DNA from: Cellulosimicrobium cellulans | GTDB taxonomy: Bacteria; Actinomycetota; Actinomycetes; Actinomycetales; Cellulomonadaceae | Length of the DNA stretch: 64,000 bases | Assembly: GCF_006539945.1 (NCBI RefSeq) | Contig: NZ_BJNZ01000018.1 | Coordinates: 34,174-98,173, forward strand | Direction of reading: 5' to 3' | Shown: piece by piece, positions 25,126 to 33,905 of the stretch | How the letters are laid out: each line of letters starts with the position of its first letter | Position numbering within the stretch: the first letter of the stretch is position 1 | Program-made: the position numbers and the translations under genes | Notes under the pieces: generated by a model | What the model saw: the letters and a program-made list of their open reading frames with translations, nothing else | Told to the model about the DNA's origin: nothing | The model's database searches: none

Positions 25126-26153
25126 CGCGCTGCTCCCGCTCCCGCATGCTGGTACAGGCCCGTGATCGACTCCAGCGTCCCGACGGAGTCCGACACGTCG
25201 ACGAGCATCGGGTGTCCCGATCCCACGCTCGCGCAGAAGTCGGCGATCTGCCGGTTGTGCGAGACCCCGTAGTAGGAGACGCCCACCGGCTCCTCGACCG
25301 CCCGACGGTCCCGCTCGGCCTCCGCACGCACGTGCAGCTCGCGGGAGCCGCTCCAGAAGTGCAGCCGCCCCGGGTGGTCGAGGTCGAAGGTGACCGAGCC
25401 GTCGGTACCGACGACCTCGATCCTGGTCCGCCACTCCACGCTGCTCGCAACCGTGACGCTCAGCAGCACAGGTGCTCCGCCGCGGGTCGTGAGCAGGCCG
25501 CACAGCGTGTCCTCCGTCTCGATGACGTCCCCCAGGGCGACGGTCCGCGTGACTGCCGCCTGCGGTGCGAGGTCACCGCACAACCACCGCACCGTGTCGA
25601 GGCAGTGGAAGCCCTGGTTGATGAGGGCGGAACCGCCCTCGCCTCCATGAGTGCCTCTCCAGTCCGAGCTCTCGTAGTAGTCCCTCGTGCGCCGTGCCTG
25701 CAGCGTCGCCGTGACGAACGTGATCTCGCCGAGAAGGCCGAGAGCGATCCACTCGCGCACGGCGAGCACGACCGGGTCGTACCGGTGCTGGGACACGGAC
25801 GACAGGACGAGCCCGCGAGACCGGGCGAGGTCGACGAGCGCCCTCGCGGTGTCCGGGCTCAGGCCGAACGGCTTCTCGACGAGGACGTGCTTGCCCGCGA
25901 GCAGTGCGGCCTCGACGAGCTCGGCGTGGCGGCCGTGCCCCGTCGTGATCGACACGCTCGTCACGGCGCCGTCGTCGAGGACCTGATCGACGTCGTCGGT
26001 CGCTACCGGGACGCCGTGCTGCGCGGCGAACTCCCGGGCGCGCCCGGGCACGGTGTCGCACACGGTGGAGACGGACCAGCCGTCGACCTCGCCGAAGCCG
26101 TGCACGTGGTTGGGCGCGACTCGCCCGCAGCCGATGATCGCGTGGTTCGTCAT
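25122..26153 (-). CDS. Gfo/Idh/MocA-family oxidoreductase
   Basis: 343 residues. A Rossmann domain starts AIIGCGRVAPNHVHGF, and the family signature EKPFGLSP supplies the catalytic Lys. A C-terminal alpha/beta dimerisation domain has GGSALINQGFHCLDTVRWL with the conserved His/Asp. Members oxidise or reduce hydroxyl groups of sugars and cyclitols with NAD(P). The context suggests tailoring of a sugar or polyol part of the product. ATG 26153 is preceded by GAGAAGGGA; an upstream ATG at 26198 would overlap the SDR stop. It overlaps the BtrH-like gene by four bases. Confidence 0.9.
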   Translation of the reverse strand: MTNHAIIGCGRVAPNHVHGFGEVDGWSVSTVCDTVPGRAREFAAQHGVPVATDDVDQVLDDGAVTSVSITTGHGRHAELVEAALLAGKHVLVEKPFGLSPDTARALVDLARSRGLVLSSVSQHRYDPVVLAVREWIALGLLGEITFVTATLQARRTRDYYESSDWRGTHGGEGGSALINQGFHCLDTVRWLCGDLAPQAAVTRTVALGDVIETEDTLCGLLTTRGGAPVLLSVTVASSVEWRTRIEVVGTDGSVTFDLDHPGRLHFWSGSRELHVRAEAERDRRAVEEPVGVSYYGVSHNRQIADFCASVGSGHPMLVDVSDSVGTLESITGLYQHAGAGAAR

Positions 26154-26184
26154 CCGCGGTCCCTTCTCGGCGACGTCGTCGCCG

Positions 26185-26976
26185 CTAGATGTAGCCATAG
26201 CTCAGCCAGCCGCCGTCGACGACGAGCGTCTGGCCCGTGACGTAGGCGGCGTCGTCGGAGGCGAGGAAGAGCACAGGTCCGGTGACGTCCTGCGGGACAC
26301 CGCGGCGCCGCATCGGGATGCGGTTCACGATCTCGTCCTCGCTCAACGTGCCTGCCGCGACCTGGGGATGGACCGTCTCGACGCGGATCATCCCCGGCGC
26401 CACCGCGTTCACCGTGACGCCCCGGGACGCCCACTCGACACCGAGCGACCGGGTCGCCTGCAGAACGGCTCCCTTGCTCGCCGCGTACGCGGTGCGACCC
26501 GGGAAGGCCGTGAACGACAGGAGGGACGCGAAGTTCACGATGCGCCCGGACCCCCGCTCGAGCATCGACCGGCCCACCTCGCGGCACGTGAGCATCGTCC
26601 CCAGCGCGTTGCACGCGAGCATGGCGCGGATCACGTCACCCTCTGCCGACTCCGAGGGCCCGCTCGTGAAGGCGCCGGCGCAGTTGACGAGGACGTCCAC
26701 GTGCCCGAGCTCGCGGGTCAGCTCCTCCACACCTGCCACGACCTCGTCCTCGACGGAGACGTCGATCGTGCGCCACGGAGCCGGTCGACCGGTGAGAGCG
26801 GCGATCTCTGCGCTGACCGACCGGAGCTCGTCCGCCGTGCGGCTCGAGATCGCCACGTGGGCGCCCTCGCGGGCGAACGCGAGGGCGCACGCCCTCCCGA
26901 TCCCCCGGCCGGCGCCCGAGACGAGGACGGTCCTGCCCTCGAACCGGCCGCGCGTGATCGGCGCGGTGGCCGTCAT
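26185..26976 (-). CDS. SDR-family oxidoreductase (FabG-like)
   Basis: 263 residues. Cofactor motif SGAGRGIG, then NCAG, the catalytic Ser in VNFASLLSFTAFPG, Tyr/Lys in YAASKGAV, and the C-terminal GQTLVVDGGWLSYGYI. All catalytic residues are present. In this operon it may reduce a beta-keto group made by the single PKS module, which has no ketoreductase domain of its own (inference), or act on a sugar. It overlaps the methyltransferase by ATGA. Confidence 0.9.
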   Translation of the reverse strand: MTATAPITRGRFEGRTVLVSGAGRGIGRACALAFAREGAHVAISSRTADELRSVSAEIAALTGRPAPWRTIDVSVEDEVVAGVEELTRELGHVDVLVNCAGAFTSGPSESAEGDVIRAMLACNALGTMLTCREVGRSMLERGSGRIVNFASLLSFTAFPGRTAYAASKGAVLQATRSLGVEWASRGVTVNAVAPGMIRVETVHPQVAAGTLSEDEIVNRIPMRRRGVPQDVTGPVLFLASDDAAYVTGQTLVVDGGWLSYGYI

Positions 26977-27602
26977 CCAGCGGTCCGACGCGTGTAGAGC
27001 CCGAGCCAGTGCCACTGGTCCGGGCGCTTCTCGGTGGGCAGGTTGCGGAAGCGACGCAGCTCCTCGACCGTGAAGTCCTCCAGCCACGGAAGGGTCATGT
27101 CGTCGCCGGTCAGCCGGATCGGGCCGGTCCCCGGGGTCATCCGGTCGGAGAACTCGGTCATGACCAGCAGCCCTCCGGGCTTGAGGATGCGTGCCACCTC
27201 CGCGACGTACTGCGCACGGGCCTCCGGCCGGACGTTGTGGTAGACGAACGAGTCGTGGACGACGTCGGCCGTCGCGTCCGGCAGGGGGACGTCCAGGATG
27301 TCGCCCTCCACGAACTCGACCTCGGCCTGGTAGAAGTCTGCGAGCTGCCGCGCGCGCTCCAGCGCCCCGGACGACCGGTCGACGCCGACGACGTCCATCC
27401 CGTGGCGTGCGAGGAAGATCGAGTGGACACCCGGGCCGCACCCGAGGTCCACGACGCGTGACCCCCGGGGGATCGTCTGATCGATGACCAGCCCTTGGAG
27501 CGCCGGGCTCACCGAGGTCGTGACCCAGCAGATGTCCGCGAGCGGCTCCTCGTCGTAGACCTTCGAGAACTTGTCGACCCAGCGGTCGGTGAAAGCGTCC
27601 AT
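26973..27602 (-). CDS. Class I SAM-dependent methyltransferase
   Basis: 209 residues. Motif I is VVDLGCGPGVHSIFLARHG, motif II DVVGVDRSSGALERAR, with VEFVEGDILDVPLP and LKPGGLLVMTEF as later motifs. The target cannot be read from the sequence. It takes the position that the O-methyltransferase FkbG holds in fkbGHIJK clusters, so methylation of a hydroxymalonyl-ACP oxygen is possible, although its fold group (Methyltransf_11/25) differs from FkbG. ATG 27602 lies two bases after the FkbH-like stop. Confidence 0.88.
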   Translation of the reverse strand: MDAFTDRWVDKFSKVYDEEPLADICWVTTSVSPALQGLVIDQTIPRGSRVVDLGCGPGVHSIFLARHGMDVVGVDRSSGALERARQLADFYQAEVEFVEGDILDVPLPDATADVVHDSFVYHNVRPEARAQYVAEVARILKPGGLLVMTEFSDRMTPGTGPIRLTGDDMTLPWLEDFTVEELRRFRNLPTEKRPDQWHWLGLYTRRTAG

Positions 27603-27604
27603 GG

Positions 27605-28693
27605 TCAGGGCTTCTTCCTGTGCGGGGGTGCGGAGAACGACGCGGAGACGTGCAGGTAGTCGGGGGCGACGAGCGACGCGCCCGGCTTCAGCCGCAGGTG
27701 CCGCACGTCGCCCTCGCCCGGCTCGTCCGCGAACCCGGAGAGCCGGTAGACGGTGTACATCGGTCGGTTGACCTCGTTGGGCCGGAAGTCCGCGGTCAGC
27801 GTCCGCCCTTCGCGTCGCGCGCCGGCGGCCAGGGTCGCGAGGACCGCGCCGCCGACGTTGCGGCCCATGACCCGGCACGACATGAGGAACAGGCGGATCC
27901 GCCAGGAGTCGTCCTCGACCGAGACGAGCACGAGCCCGACCGTCCCGTAGTCGCCGAAGCGGTCGACGAGCTCGACGGAGAGCACCAGGTGGTCGTCGTC
28001 CGACATCAGCGCGGTGAGCTCGTCCCGGTCGAAGAGGAGCCCGGTCGTGTTGAGCTGGTGCGTTCGTTGCGTCAGCTCGACCGCGCGGTCCAGGTCGTCC
28101 GCCACGGACGCGCGCACGGTGAGGTGCATGTCCAGTGATGCGAGGAACCCGGACCGCGGCCCGACGAAGGTCTCCTCGTGCTGTCTGCGGACGGCCGCCT
28201 CCCGGTACATCCGACGGCGCTCCCCCGCTTCCCGGGTGACCACGACGTCCAGCTCGGCGCGGTCGAGGAACCCCCCGAGGTCAGCCGGGTCGACGCACCG
28301 GACCATGGGGTGCGCCTCGGCGACCTCCGCACGCTCGAACTCGGAGTCGTCGAGAAACAGGAGCGTGTCCAGGCCGATGTTGAGCTCGTCGGCAACCCTC
28401 GACACGAGGCTCGACTTGGCGTCCCAGGAGATCTGCGGCGCCACGAAGTACTTCTCGACGCCGAGCTCGTCGAGCCGGGCCAACGCTCGTCCGGGCTCGT
28501 TCTTGCTCGCGATCGCGCACAGGATCCCCCGCCGGTCCAGCTCACGGAGGGTCTCGACGGCGTGAGGCCGCAGTCGCTGCCCGCCGCCCTCGGACAGGAC
28601 CCCGTCCCACAGCGTGCCGTCGAGGTCCCACACGACGGCCTTGACCGTCGGTGCGGGCGTCGTCGCCGTCTGCGACGCTGCCTCAGGCGTCAT
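27605..28693 (-). CDS. FkbH-like glyceryl-ACP synthase (HAD-IIIC family)
   Basis: 362 residues. The HAD motif is VVWDLDGTLWDGVL, with nucleophile Asp23 and Asp25, then AIASKNEPGRAL and FLDDSEFERAEV. The C-terminal GNAT-like half contains THQLNTTGLLF and SCRVMGRNVGGAVL, as in FkbH. The family dephosphorylates 1,3-bisphosphoglycerate and loads the glyceryl group on an ACP. With the FkbI, FkbJ and FkbK homologs next to it, this starts a hydroxymalonyl-ACP or methoxymalonyl-ACP route. It overlaps the acyl-CoA dehydrogenase gene by 11 bases. Confidence 0.9.
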   Translation of the reverse strand: MTPEAASQTATTPAPTVKAVVWDLDGTLWDGVLSEGGGQRLRPHAVETLRELDRRGILCAIASKNEPGRALARLDELGVEKYFVAPQISWDAKSSLVSRVADELNIGLDTLLFLDDSEFERAEVAEAHPMVRCVDPADLGGFLDRAELDVVVTREAGERRRMYREAAVRRQHEETFVGPRSGFLASLDMHLTVRASVADDLDRAVELTQRTHQLNTTGLLFDRDELTALMSDDDHLVLSVELVDRFGDYGTVGLVLVSVEDDSWRIRLFLMSCRVMGRNVGGAVLATLAAGARREGRTLTADFRPNEVNRPMYTVYRLSGFADEPGEGDVRHLRLKPGASLVAPDYLHVSASFSAPPHRKKP

Positions 28694-29777
28694 GGTCGTC
28701 ACCGCTGCGGAACCGGGCGAGCACCTGACCGGCCACGAGATCCTGCAGGAGCTGCGTGTTGCCCTCGATGACCTCGAAGACGCGCGCGTCGCGCACGAGC
28801 GTGTCGACCGGCGAGCCGTCGACGAGACCGGCCGCACCGTGGAGCTGGGCCGCGGTCGCCGCGACGCTCGTCGCCGTTCGGCTCGCGAAGAGCTTGGCCG
28901 TGAGCACGTGGTGCACCGCCCACTCGTCGCGTGCGTCCATCGCCCGTGCCGCCTTGCGGCACAGCTCGGCGGTGGCGTCCACCGCGACGGACGCGTCGGC
29001 CAGGAGACCGCGCACCAGCTGGCGGTCGTGCAGCGGGCCGTCGAACTGCTTCCGCACGACGGACCTCTCGACGGCGAGACGCAGGGCGCTCCGCGCCAGA
29101 CCCCAGGCCGCGAACGCGACGCTGAGGCGTCCGAGGAGCAGGGCATCGGTCGCGACGTGGGACAGCGCGGTGCCCGGGCTGCTCACACGACGGTCCTGGG
29201 GCACCACGCAGCTCTCGAGCCGCAGGTCGGCGAGACGCGACTGCGCGAGCCCGCTCGTGCGCGGGGACGGGGTGAGCGTGACGCCGTCGTCGGTGCTCAG
29301 CACGAGGAGCGCTACCGGACCGCCCGTCGTCGCCGCGAAGAGAAGGAAGCAGTCGGCGTCGAGCCCGAAGGTGACCCACCGCTTCGTCCCGTCCAGGCGC
29401 CACCCGTCGGTCGTCGGCTCCGCCCGCACCGCGACCCCGCGGATGTCGCTGCCGGCGTCCTCCTCGGTCAGCGCGAACGCGCCCATCGCGCGGCCGGAGG
29501 CGAGACCCGGAAGATGGACGGCCTTCACCTGTGCGCTGCCCCACCGCTCCAGCGCACGACACACCATCGAGTGCACCGTGACCTGCGACTGGAGCGACGG
29601 CGAGACCTCGGCAACCAGCCGGCACACCTCGCCGTGCACCGCGTGGTCGCGGCCGAGCCCGCCGTGCTCGGCCGCGACCAGCGTCGCAGGTACTCCACGG
29701 AGCGTCCCCGCGCCCAGGATCTGCTGGGCGATCCCGGTAGCGGTCGCGAGCTCGTCCGCAGTCGCCGTGGTCGTCAC
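28683..29777 (-). CDS. FkbI-like acyl-ACP/CoA dehydrogenase
   Basis: 364 residues, three-domain acyl-CoA dehydrogenase. FAD and substrate motifs are FALTEEDAGSDIRG and WRLDGTKRWVTFGLDADCF, then RKQFDGPLHDRQLV and the C-terminal FEVIEGNTQLLQ carrying the catalytic-base region. In methoxymalonyl pathways FkbI takes the 2-hydroxy-3-oxo intermediate to hydroxymalonyl-ACP together with FkbK. GTG 29777 overlaps the ACP stop by four bases. Confidence 0.88.
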   Translation of the reverse strand: MTTTATADELATATGIAQQILGAGTLRGVPATLVAAEHGGLGRDHAVHGEVCRLVAEVSPSLQSQVTVHSMVCRALERWGSAQVKAVHLPGLASGRAMGAFALTEEDAGSDIRGVAVRAEPTTDGWRLDGTKRWVTFGLDADCFLLFAATTGGPVALLVLSTDDGVTLTPSPRTSGLAQSRLADLRLESCVVPQDRRVSSPGTALSHVATDALLLGRLSVAFAAWGLARSALRLAVERSVVRKQFDGPLHDRQLVRGLLADASVAVDATAELCRKAARAMDARDEWAVHHVLTAKLFASRTATSVAATAAQLHGAAGLVDGSPVDTLVRDARVFEVIEGNTQLLQDLVAGQVLARFRSGDDHDA

Positions 29778-30052
29778 AGCTTCGACCTCACGAAGGCGGT
29801 GATGGCGTCGAGCGAGTCGAAGTTCTCGATCTCCAGGTCGTCGTCGGCGACCACGACGCCGAACCGCCGCTCCAGGAAGGAGATGAGCCCGGCGGCAGCC
29901 AACGAGTCCAGCACGCCCCCGGTCAGCAGGTTCTCCTGCTCGAGCGACGCAGGCTCGTCGACGTAGCGTGCGAGGTACCCGTGCACGGCACGGCGCAGGC
30001 CGTCCTCGTCCTCACGTTCGGACGCGGTCCCCACAGACGTCTCAGCGGACAT
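29774..30052 (-). CDS. FkbJ-like acyl carrier protein
   Basis: 92 residues. The phosphopantetheine site is Ser50 in GGVLDSLAAAGL, set in a four-helix ACP fold with helix III near DDDLEIENFDSLDAI. It would carry the glyceryl and then hydroxymalonyl unit made by the FkbH/I/K homologs. It starts three bases after the FkbK-like gene and overlaps FkbI. The nearby PPTase (44353-45087) probably activates it. Confidence 0.92.
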   Translation of the reverse strand: MSAETSVGTASEREDEDGLRRAVHGYLARYVDEPASLEQENLLTGGVLDSLAAAGLISFLERRFGVVVADDDLEIENFDSLDAITAFVRSKL

Positions 30053-30055
30053 CGT

Positions 30056-30907
30056 TCAGTCCTCCTCGTAGTTGTAGAACCCCTGCCCGGACTTCCGGCC
30101 GAGGTGCCCTTCCCGGACCATCGCCGTGAGCCGAGTGCAGGGGGTGAAGCGCTCGGGCCCGTAGTGGTCGCTCAGGACCCGCAGCGTGTCCACGATCGTG
30201 TCGATGCCGATGACGTCAGCCGTGCGCAGCGGGCCCGTGCGGTGGCCCAGGCACCCGCGGAAGAGGCGGTCGACCTGGGCCGCTGACGCGACTCCGTCGT
30301 CGAGCAGCGCGGCCGCCTCGTTGACGAACATCATGAGGCAGCGGTTGATGACGAAACCCGCCGCGTCCTCCACGACCACCATCTCCATGCCCAGGGCGTC
30401 GAGCACCTCCCACAGGACGTCGATCGCGCGGTCCGAGGTGTGCTCCGTCCGGATGACCTCGACCATCGAGGACGTGGCGACCGGGTTCATGAAGTGAGCA
30501 CCGACGACCCTGCCGGGATGCTCCCCGGCGAGGGCGACCTCCGTGATCGGGACGGCGGACGTGTTGACCGCCACGATCGCCTCGCCGGGCAGGATCGCGT
30601 CGAGCTCCCGGTGCACCGTGCTCTTCAGCTCCGCGTCCTCGGTCACGTTCTCCACGACGAGCGCGCAACCCGCGACGTCGGCCAGCGACGACGACAACCG
30701 CAGCGAGCCGGTCGCTCGCGTCGCCCTGCCCAGGGACAGGCGCGCGAGCCGCGAAGCCCGCGCCACCTCACCCTCCGCGCGGGCGAGCGCGTCGGGAGAC
30801 GTGTCGTGGAGGACGACGTCGAGGCCGGCGGCGGTCAGCGCGTGGGCGAGGCTCACGCCCATCACTCCTGCACCGACGACACCGACGGTCCGGATCGGCT
30901 CACCCAT
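30056..30907 (-). CDS. FkbK-like 3-hydroxyacyl-CoA/ACP dehydrogenase
   Basis: 283 residues. The Rossmann motif VGVVGAGVMGVSLAHAL lies at the N-terminus. VVENVTEDAELK, the catalytic His/Glu region AHFMNPV and VEVIRTEHTS, and DAAGFVINRCLMMFVNEA follow, with the C-terminal GHLGRKSGQGFYNYEED typical of 3-hydroxybutyryl-CoA dehydrogenases. In the extender route it oxidises glyceryl-ACP at C3. It overlaps the PKS gene by eight bases. Confidence 0.9.
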   Translation of the reverse strand: MGEPIRTVGVVGAGVMGVSLAHALTAAGLDVVLHDTSPDALARAEGEVARASRLARLSLGRATRATGSLRLSSSLADVAGCALVVENVTEDAELKSTVHRELDAILPGEAIVAVNTSAVPITEVALAGEHPGRVVGAHFMNPVATSSMVEVIRTEHTSDRAIDVLWEVLDALGMEMVVVEDAAGFVINRCLMMFVNEAAALLDDGVASAAQVDRLFRGCLGHRTGPLRTADVIGIDTIVDTLRVLSDHYGPERFTPCTRLTAMVREGHLGRKSGQGFYNYEED

Positions 30908-33905
30908 CTCGCTGCTCCCTCTCCTCGTTCCAGCTCTCGATGCGCCGCGCCATCCGGCGAAGCTGCGACTCCTCGAAGACGACGAACGCGGGAACGTGGA
31001 AGCCGAGACGCTCCTCGAGCCCGCGGATCAGCTGGACGCTCATCATCGAGTCGCCGCCGAGCTCGAAGAAGTCGCTCGACCCGCGGAGCTCCGTCACGCC
31101 CAGCACCTGCGCCCAGACGGCCTCCAGCGCCCGCAGGACGTCGGACGTCGTCTCCCGCTCCGCCTCGGGGCCCGGTGCCGGAGCGGACGCCGCGGCTTCT
31201 CCTCCGGCCGGTCGCGGTGCCGTCGCGGCGTGGACGACCGGCCCCGCGGCGTCGAGATCGACGTCGATCCCCTCCGCGACGTCATGGCGCCGCTCGTCGA
31301 ACGCGGTTCCCGGCAAGGACGTGCGCCACCCGGCGGTCGGCGCGCCGAGAAGCCCCCAGTCCGGCTCTCCCGCCCCCGCAGCCCACGTCGCGCCGATCGC
31401 TCGAAGGAGCACGGCGTCGTCGCGCTCGTTCTGGTACTCACGGCGGACCGTCGACACGACCGCGACGCCACCGAGCTCGCGCTGGCACTGCGTGGCGAGC
31501 GTACGCAGCTGCCCGGGCCCGATCTCCAGGAGCACCCCGCTGCGCGACGACGCCGTGACGAGCGCCTGACCGAACCGGACCGTGCCGGTCAGGTGCCGGC
31601 GCCAGTAGTCGAGGTCGGTGATCTCGTCGCCGACCCACCCGCCGGTGACGTTCGAGGCGACCGGGACGCGGGGAGGACGGATCGTCATGGTCCCCAGGAG
31701 CGCGGCGAGCTCGTCGGCCGCCGGTCCCATCAGCGGCGTGTGCAGGGCCTGTGACACCGGCAGCAGCCGGCCGGCCATCCCCCGGTCCGCCACCGTCTCC
31801 GCGAGGGCCACGATCACGTCGCGCTCGCCGGCGACCACGCAGCTGCGCGGCGAGTTCACGGCGGCCAGCCACACGTCCGGTCCGGTGAGCGCCGTGGCCT
31901 CCTGCTCGGACATGTTGAGGGCGAGCATCGCTCCCGCCGGCTGCGCGTCCACGAGCCGCGCCCGAGTCATGACGAACCGCGCGGCCTCGTCGTCCGCGAA
32001 CATCCCGGCCACCGTCGCCGCCGACAGCTCCCCGAGACTGTGACCGACGAGCGCGGAGAACTGCAGGCCGAGCCGCTGGAGGCTTCGTGCGAGTGCGACC
32101 TGCAGCGAGAACACCACGGCGTGGTCCACGATCGTGTCGACCTCTTCGAGGTTCGCACCGTCGCGCTTCTCGACGAGCCGCCGCAGGCTGAACCCTCCCT
32201 CCGTGGGCTCGGTCCCGCGGACCTCCTGCGACAGAGCGCCCGAGAGGTCGCGACCGGCGTGCTCACCGCACGCTTCCAGGAGCCCGCGCAGGTCGTCGTC
32301 GAAGCCCGGGAGCCACTCGCGCAGGCCGGCCGCCATGGACGGGTACTGGTCTCCCACACCCGGGAACACGAAGCAGAGGCCGTCGCGGTCGGGCACGTCG
32401 ACCGACGAGCCGTCCGCGAGGTCCTCGGCGACCTCCTCGCGATCGGTGCCGACGACGAAGCGGCGATGCGCCCGGCGTGCCCGGCCACGCTGGGAGACCG
32501 CTGCGGCCGACGCGAGCGGGACGCCGTCGCGCAGGGCGGCCGCCCACCCGGCGGCCGTGGCGTCCAGCGCTGCCGGTGTGTGCGCGGACAGGACCACGAG
32601 CGACGGACGGTCGTCGTCGGCGGGCGCGGGACGGACGACCTCCGGGGCCTCCTCCAGCACGACGTGGGCGTTCGTGCCCCCCAGGCCGAACGCGCTGACG
32701 GCAGCGCGGCGTACGCCCGGGAGGGGCCAGTCCTGCGCCGAACGGGCCAGCACGAGACCGCTGTCGTCGCGCGTGAAGTCCGCTGCCGCACCGACGTTGA
32801 CCGTCGGGGGCACCCGACCGTGCTCGAGGCTGCCCACGACGCGGAGCAGCCCCGCGAGGCCGGACACCTCGCGCAGGTGGCCGAGGTTCGACTTCACGGA
32901 CCCGACGAGCGTCCGGCCCCGGCCACCGTAGACGGCGCGCAGCGCCGACCACTCGGTCGCGTCACCGAGCGGTGTCCCCGACCCGTGCGCCTCCACCGAG
33001 CCGACGTCGTCCGGCTCGACCTCGGCGAAGAGCAGGGCGTCCCGGATCACGTCCTCCTGCGCCGCGGCGCTCACGGACGCGTAGCCGCTCTTCGCCCCGT
33101 CGTTGTTCACCGCGGACCCGAGGACCACGGCGCGCACCCTCGCCTCGTCGGCGAGCGCGTCGCTCTCGCGCATGAGGACGACGACGGCGACCCCGTCCCC
33201 GGCGACGGCACCGCTGGCACGCGCCGAGAAGGGTCGGCAGAACCCGTCGCTCGATCCGATGCTGCCCGGGAGGTACAGGTATCCGTGGACACCCGGGACA
33301 CGCACCGCCGCCGCCCCGGCGATCGCGATGTCGCACTCGTGGTTGGCCAGCGCCTGGCACGCCTGGTGGACCGCGACGAGACCCGTGGAGCACGCCGACT
33401 GGACGGTGACCGCCGGCCCGGTGAACCCGTACCGGAACGCGACCTTGGTGCTGGCGTGGTCCTTTCCGTTGCCGACCTCGATCGTCATCTCGTCGATCGG
33501 GTCCTCCCGCAGCCGCGACACCGTCCGCACGAGCTCCTCGTGACGGTTGCGACCGACGCCCACGTACACGCCGACACGTGCGCCGCGCTCCGGCACGATC
33601 GCCGCGTCGTCGAGCGCATGCTGCACGGTCGTCAGCAGGAGGCGGTGCTGCGGGTCCGTGACGGTCGCGGTCCGCGGTGCCATGCCGAAGTACGCAGGGT
33701 CGAACTCGTGGGCACGGTCGATCCGTCCGGAGGCTCCGATCCACCGCGCGTCGTCGAGCAGCCGGTCCCGCTCGATCCCGCGCAGCTCCTCGACCGTCGG
33801 GCGCGTGATGCAGTCGCGTCCGGAGACGAGGTTGTCCCAGAACGTGCCGAGATCCGGGGACATCGGTAGTCGCGCTGCGGCCCCGACCAGGGCGATCCGG
33901 GTCAT
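30900..33905 (-). CDS. Single-module type I polyketide synthase, KS-AT-T
   Basis: 1001 residues. KS domain 1-420: Cys172 in QSACSTG, His307 in EAHGSGTPLGD and His343 in SNLGHLREVSG, all catalytic residues present but with unusual surroundings. AT domain about 510-830: FPGVGDQY, Ser623 in GHSLGE and His722 in SQALHTPLM. The specificity block fits neither the malonyl (HAFH) nor the methylmalonyl (YASH) pattern, which suits an ACP-linked hydroxy- or methoxymalonyl unit. Carrier domain: Ser953 in FFELGGDSMMS. No KR, DH, ER or TE. It overlaps the NRPS gene (ATGA), so the A-T protein probably hands its unit directly to this KS. Confidence 0.93.
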   Translation of the reverse strand: MTRIALVGAAARLPMSPDLGTFWDNLVSGRDCITRPTVEELRGIERDRLLDDARWIGASGRIDRAHEFDPAYFGMAPRTATVTDPQHRLLLTTVQHALDDAAIVPERGARVGVYVGVGRNRHEELVRTVSRLREDPIDEMTIEVGNGKDHASTKVAFRYGFTGPAVTVQSACSTGLVAVHQACQALANHECDIAIAGAAAVRVPGVHGYLYLPGSIGSSDGFCRPFSARASGAVAGDGVAVVVLMRESDALADEARVRAVVLGSAVNNDGAKSGYASVSAAAQEDVIRDALLFAEVEPDDVGSVEAHGSGTPLGDATEWSALRAVYGGRGRTLVGSVKSNLGHLREVSGLAGLLRVVGSLEHGRVPPTVNVGAAADFTRDDSGLVLARSAQDWPLPGVRRAAVSAFGLGGTNAHVVLEEAPEVVRPAPADDDRPSLVVLSAHTPAALDATAAGWAAALRDGVPLASAAAVSQRGRARRAHRRFVVGTDREEVAEDLADGSSVDVPDRDGLCFVFPGVGDQYPSMAAGLREWLPGFDDDLRGLLEACGEHAGRDLSGALSQEVRGTEPTEGGFSLRRLVEKRDGANLEEVDTIVDHAVVFSLQVALARSLQRLGLQFSALVGHSLGELSAATVAGMFADDEAARFVMTRARLVDAQPAGAMLALNMSEQEATALTGPDVWLAAVNSPRSCVVAGERDVIVALAETVADRGMAGRLLPVSQALHTPLMGPAADELAALLGTMTIRPPRVPVASNVTGGWVGDEITDLDYWRRHLTGTVRFGQALVTASSRSGVLLEIGPGQLRTLATQCQRELGGVAVVSTVRREYQNERDDAVLLRAIGATWAAGAGEPDWGLLGAPTAGWRTSLPGTAFDERRHDVAEGIDVDLDAAGPVVHAATAPRPAGGEAAASAPAPGPEAERETTSDVLRALEAVWAQVLGVTELRGSSDFFELGGDSMMSVQLIRGLEERLGFHVPAFVVFEESQLRRMARRIESWNEEREQRDG

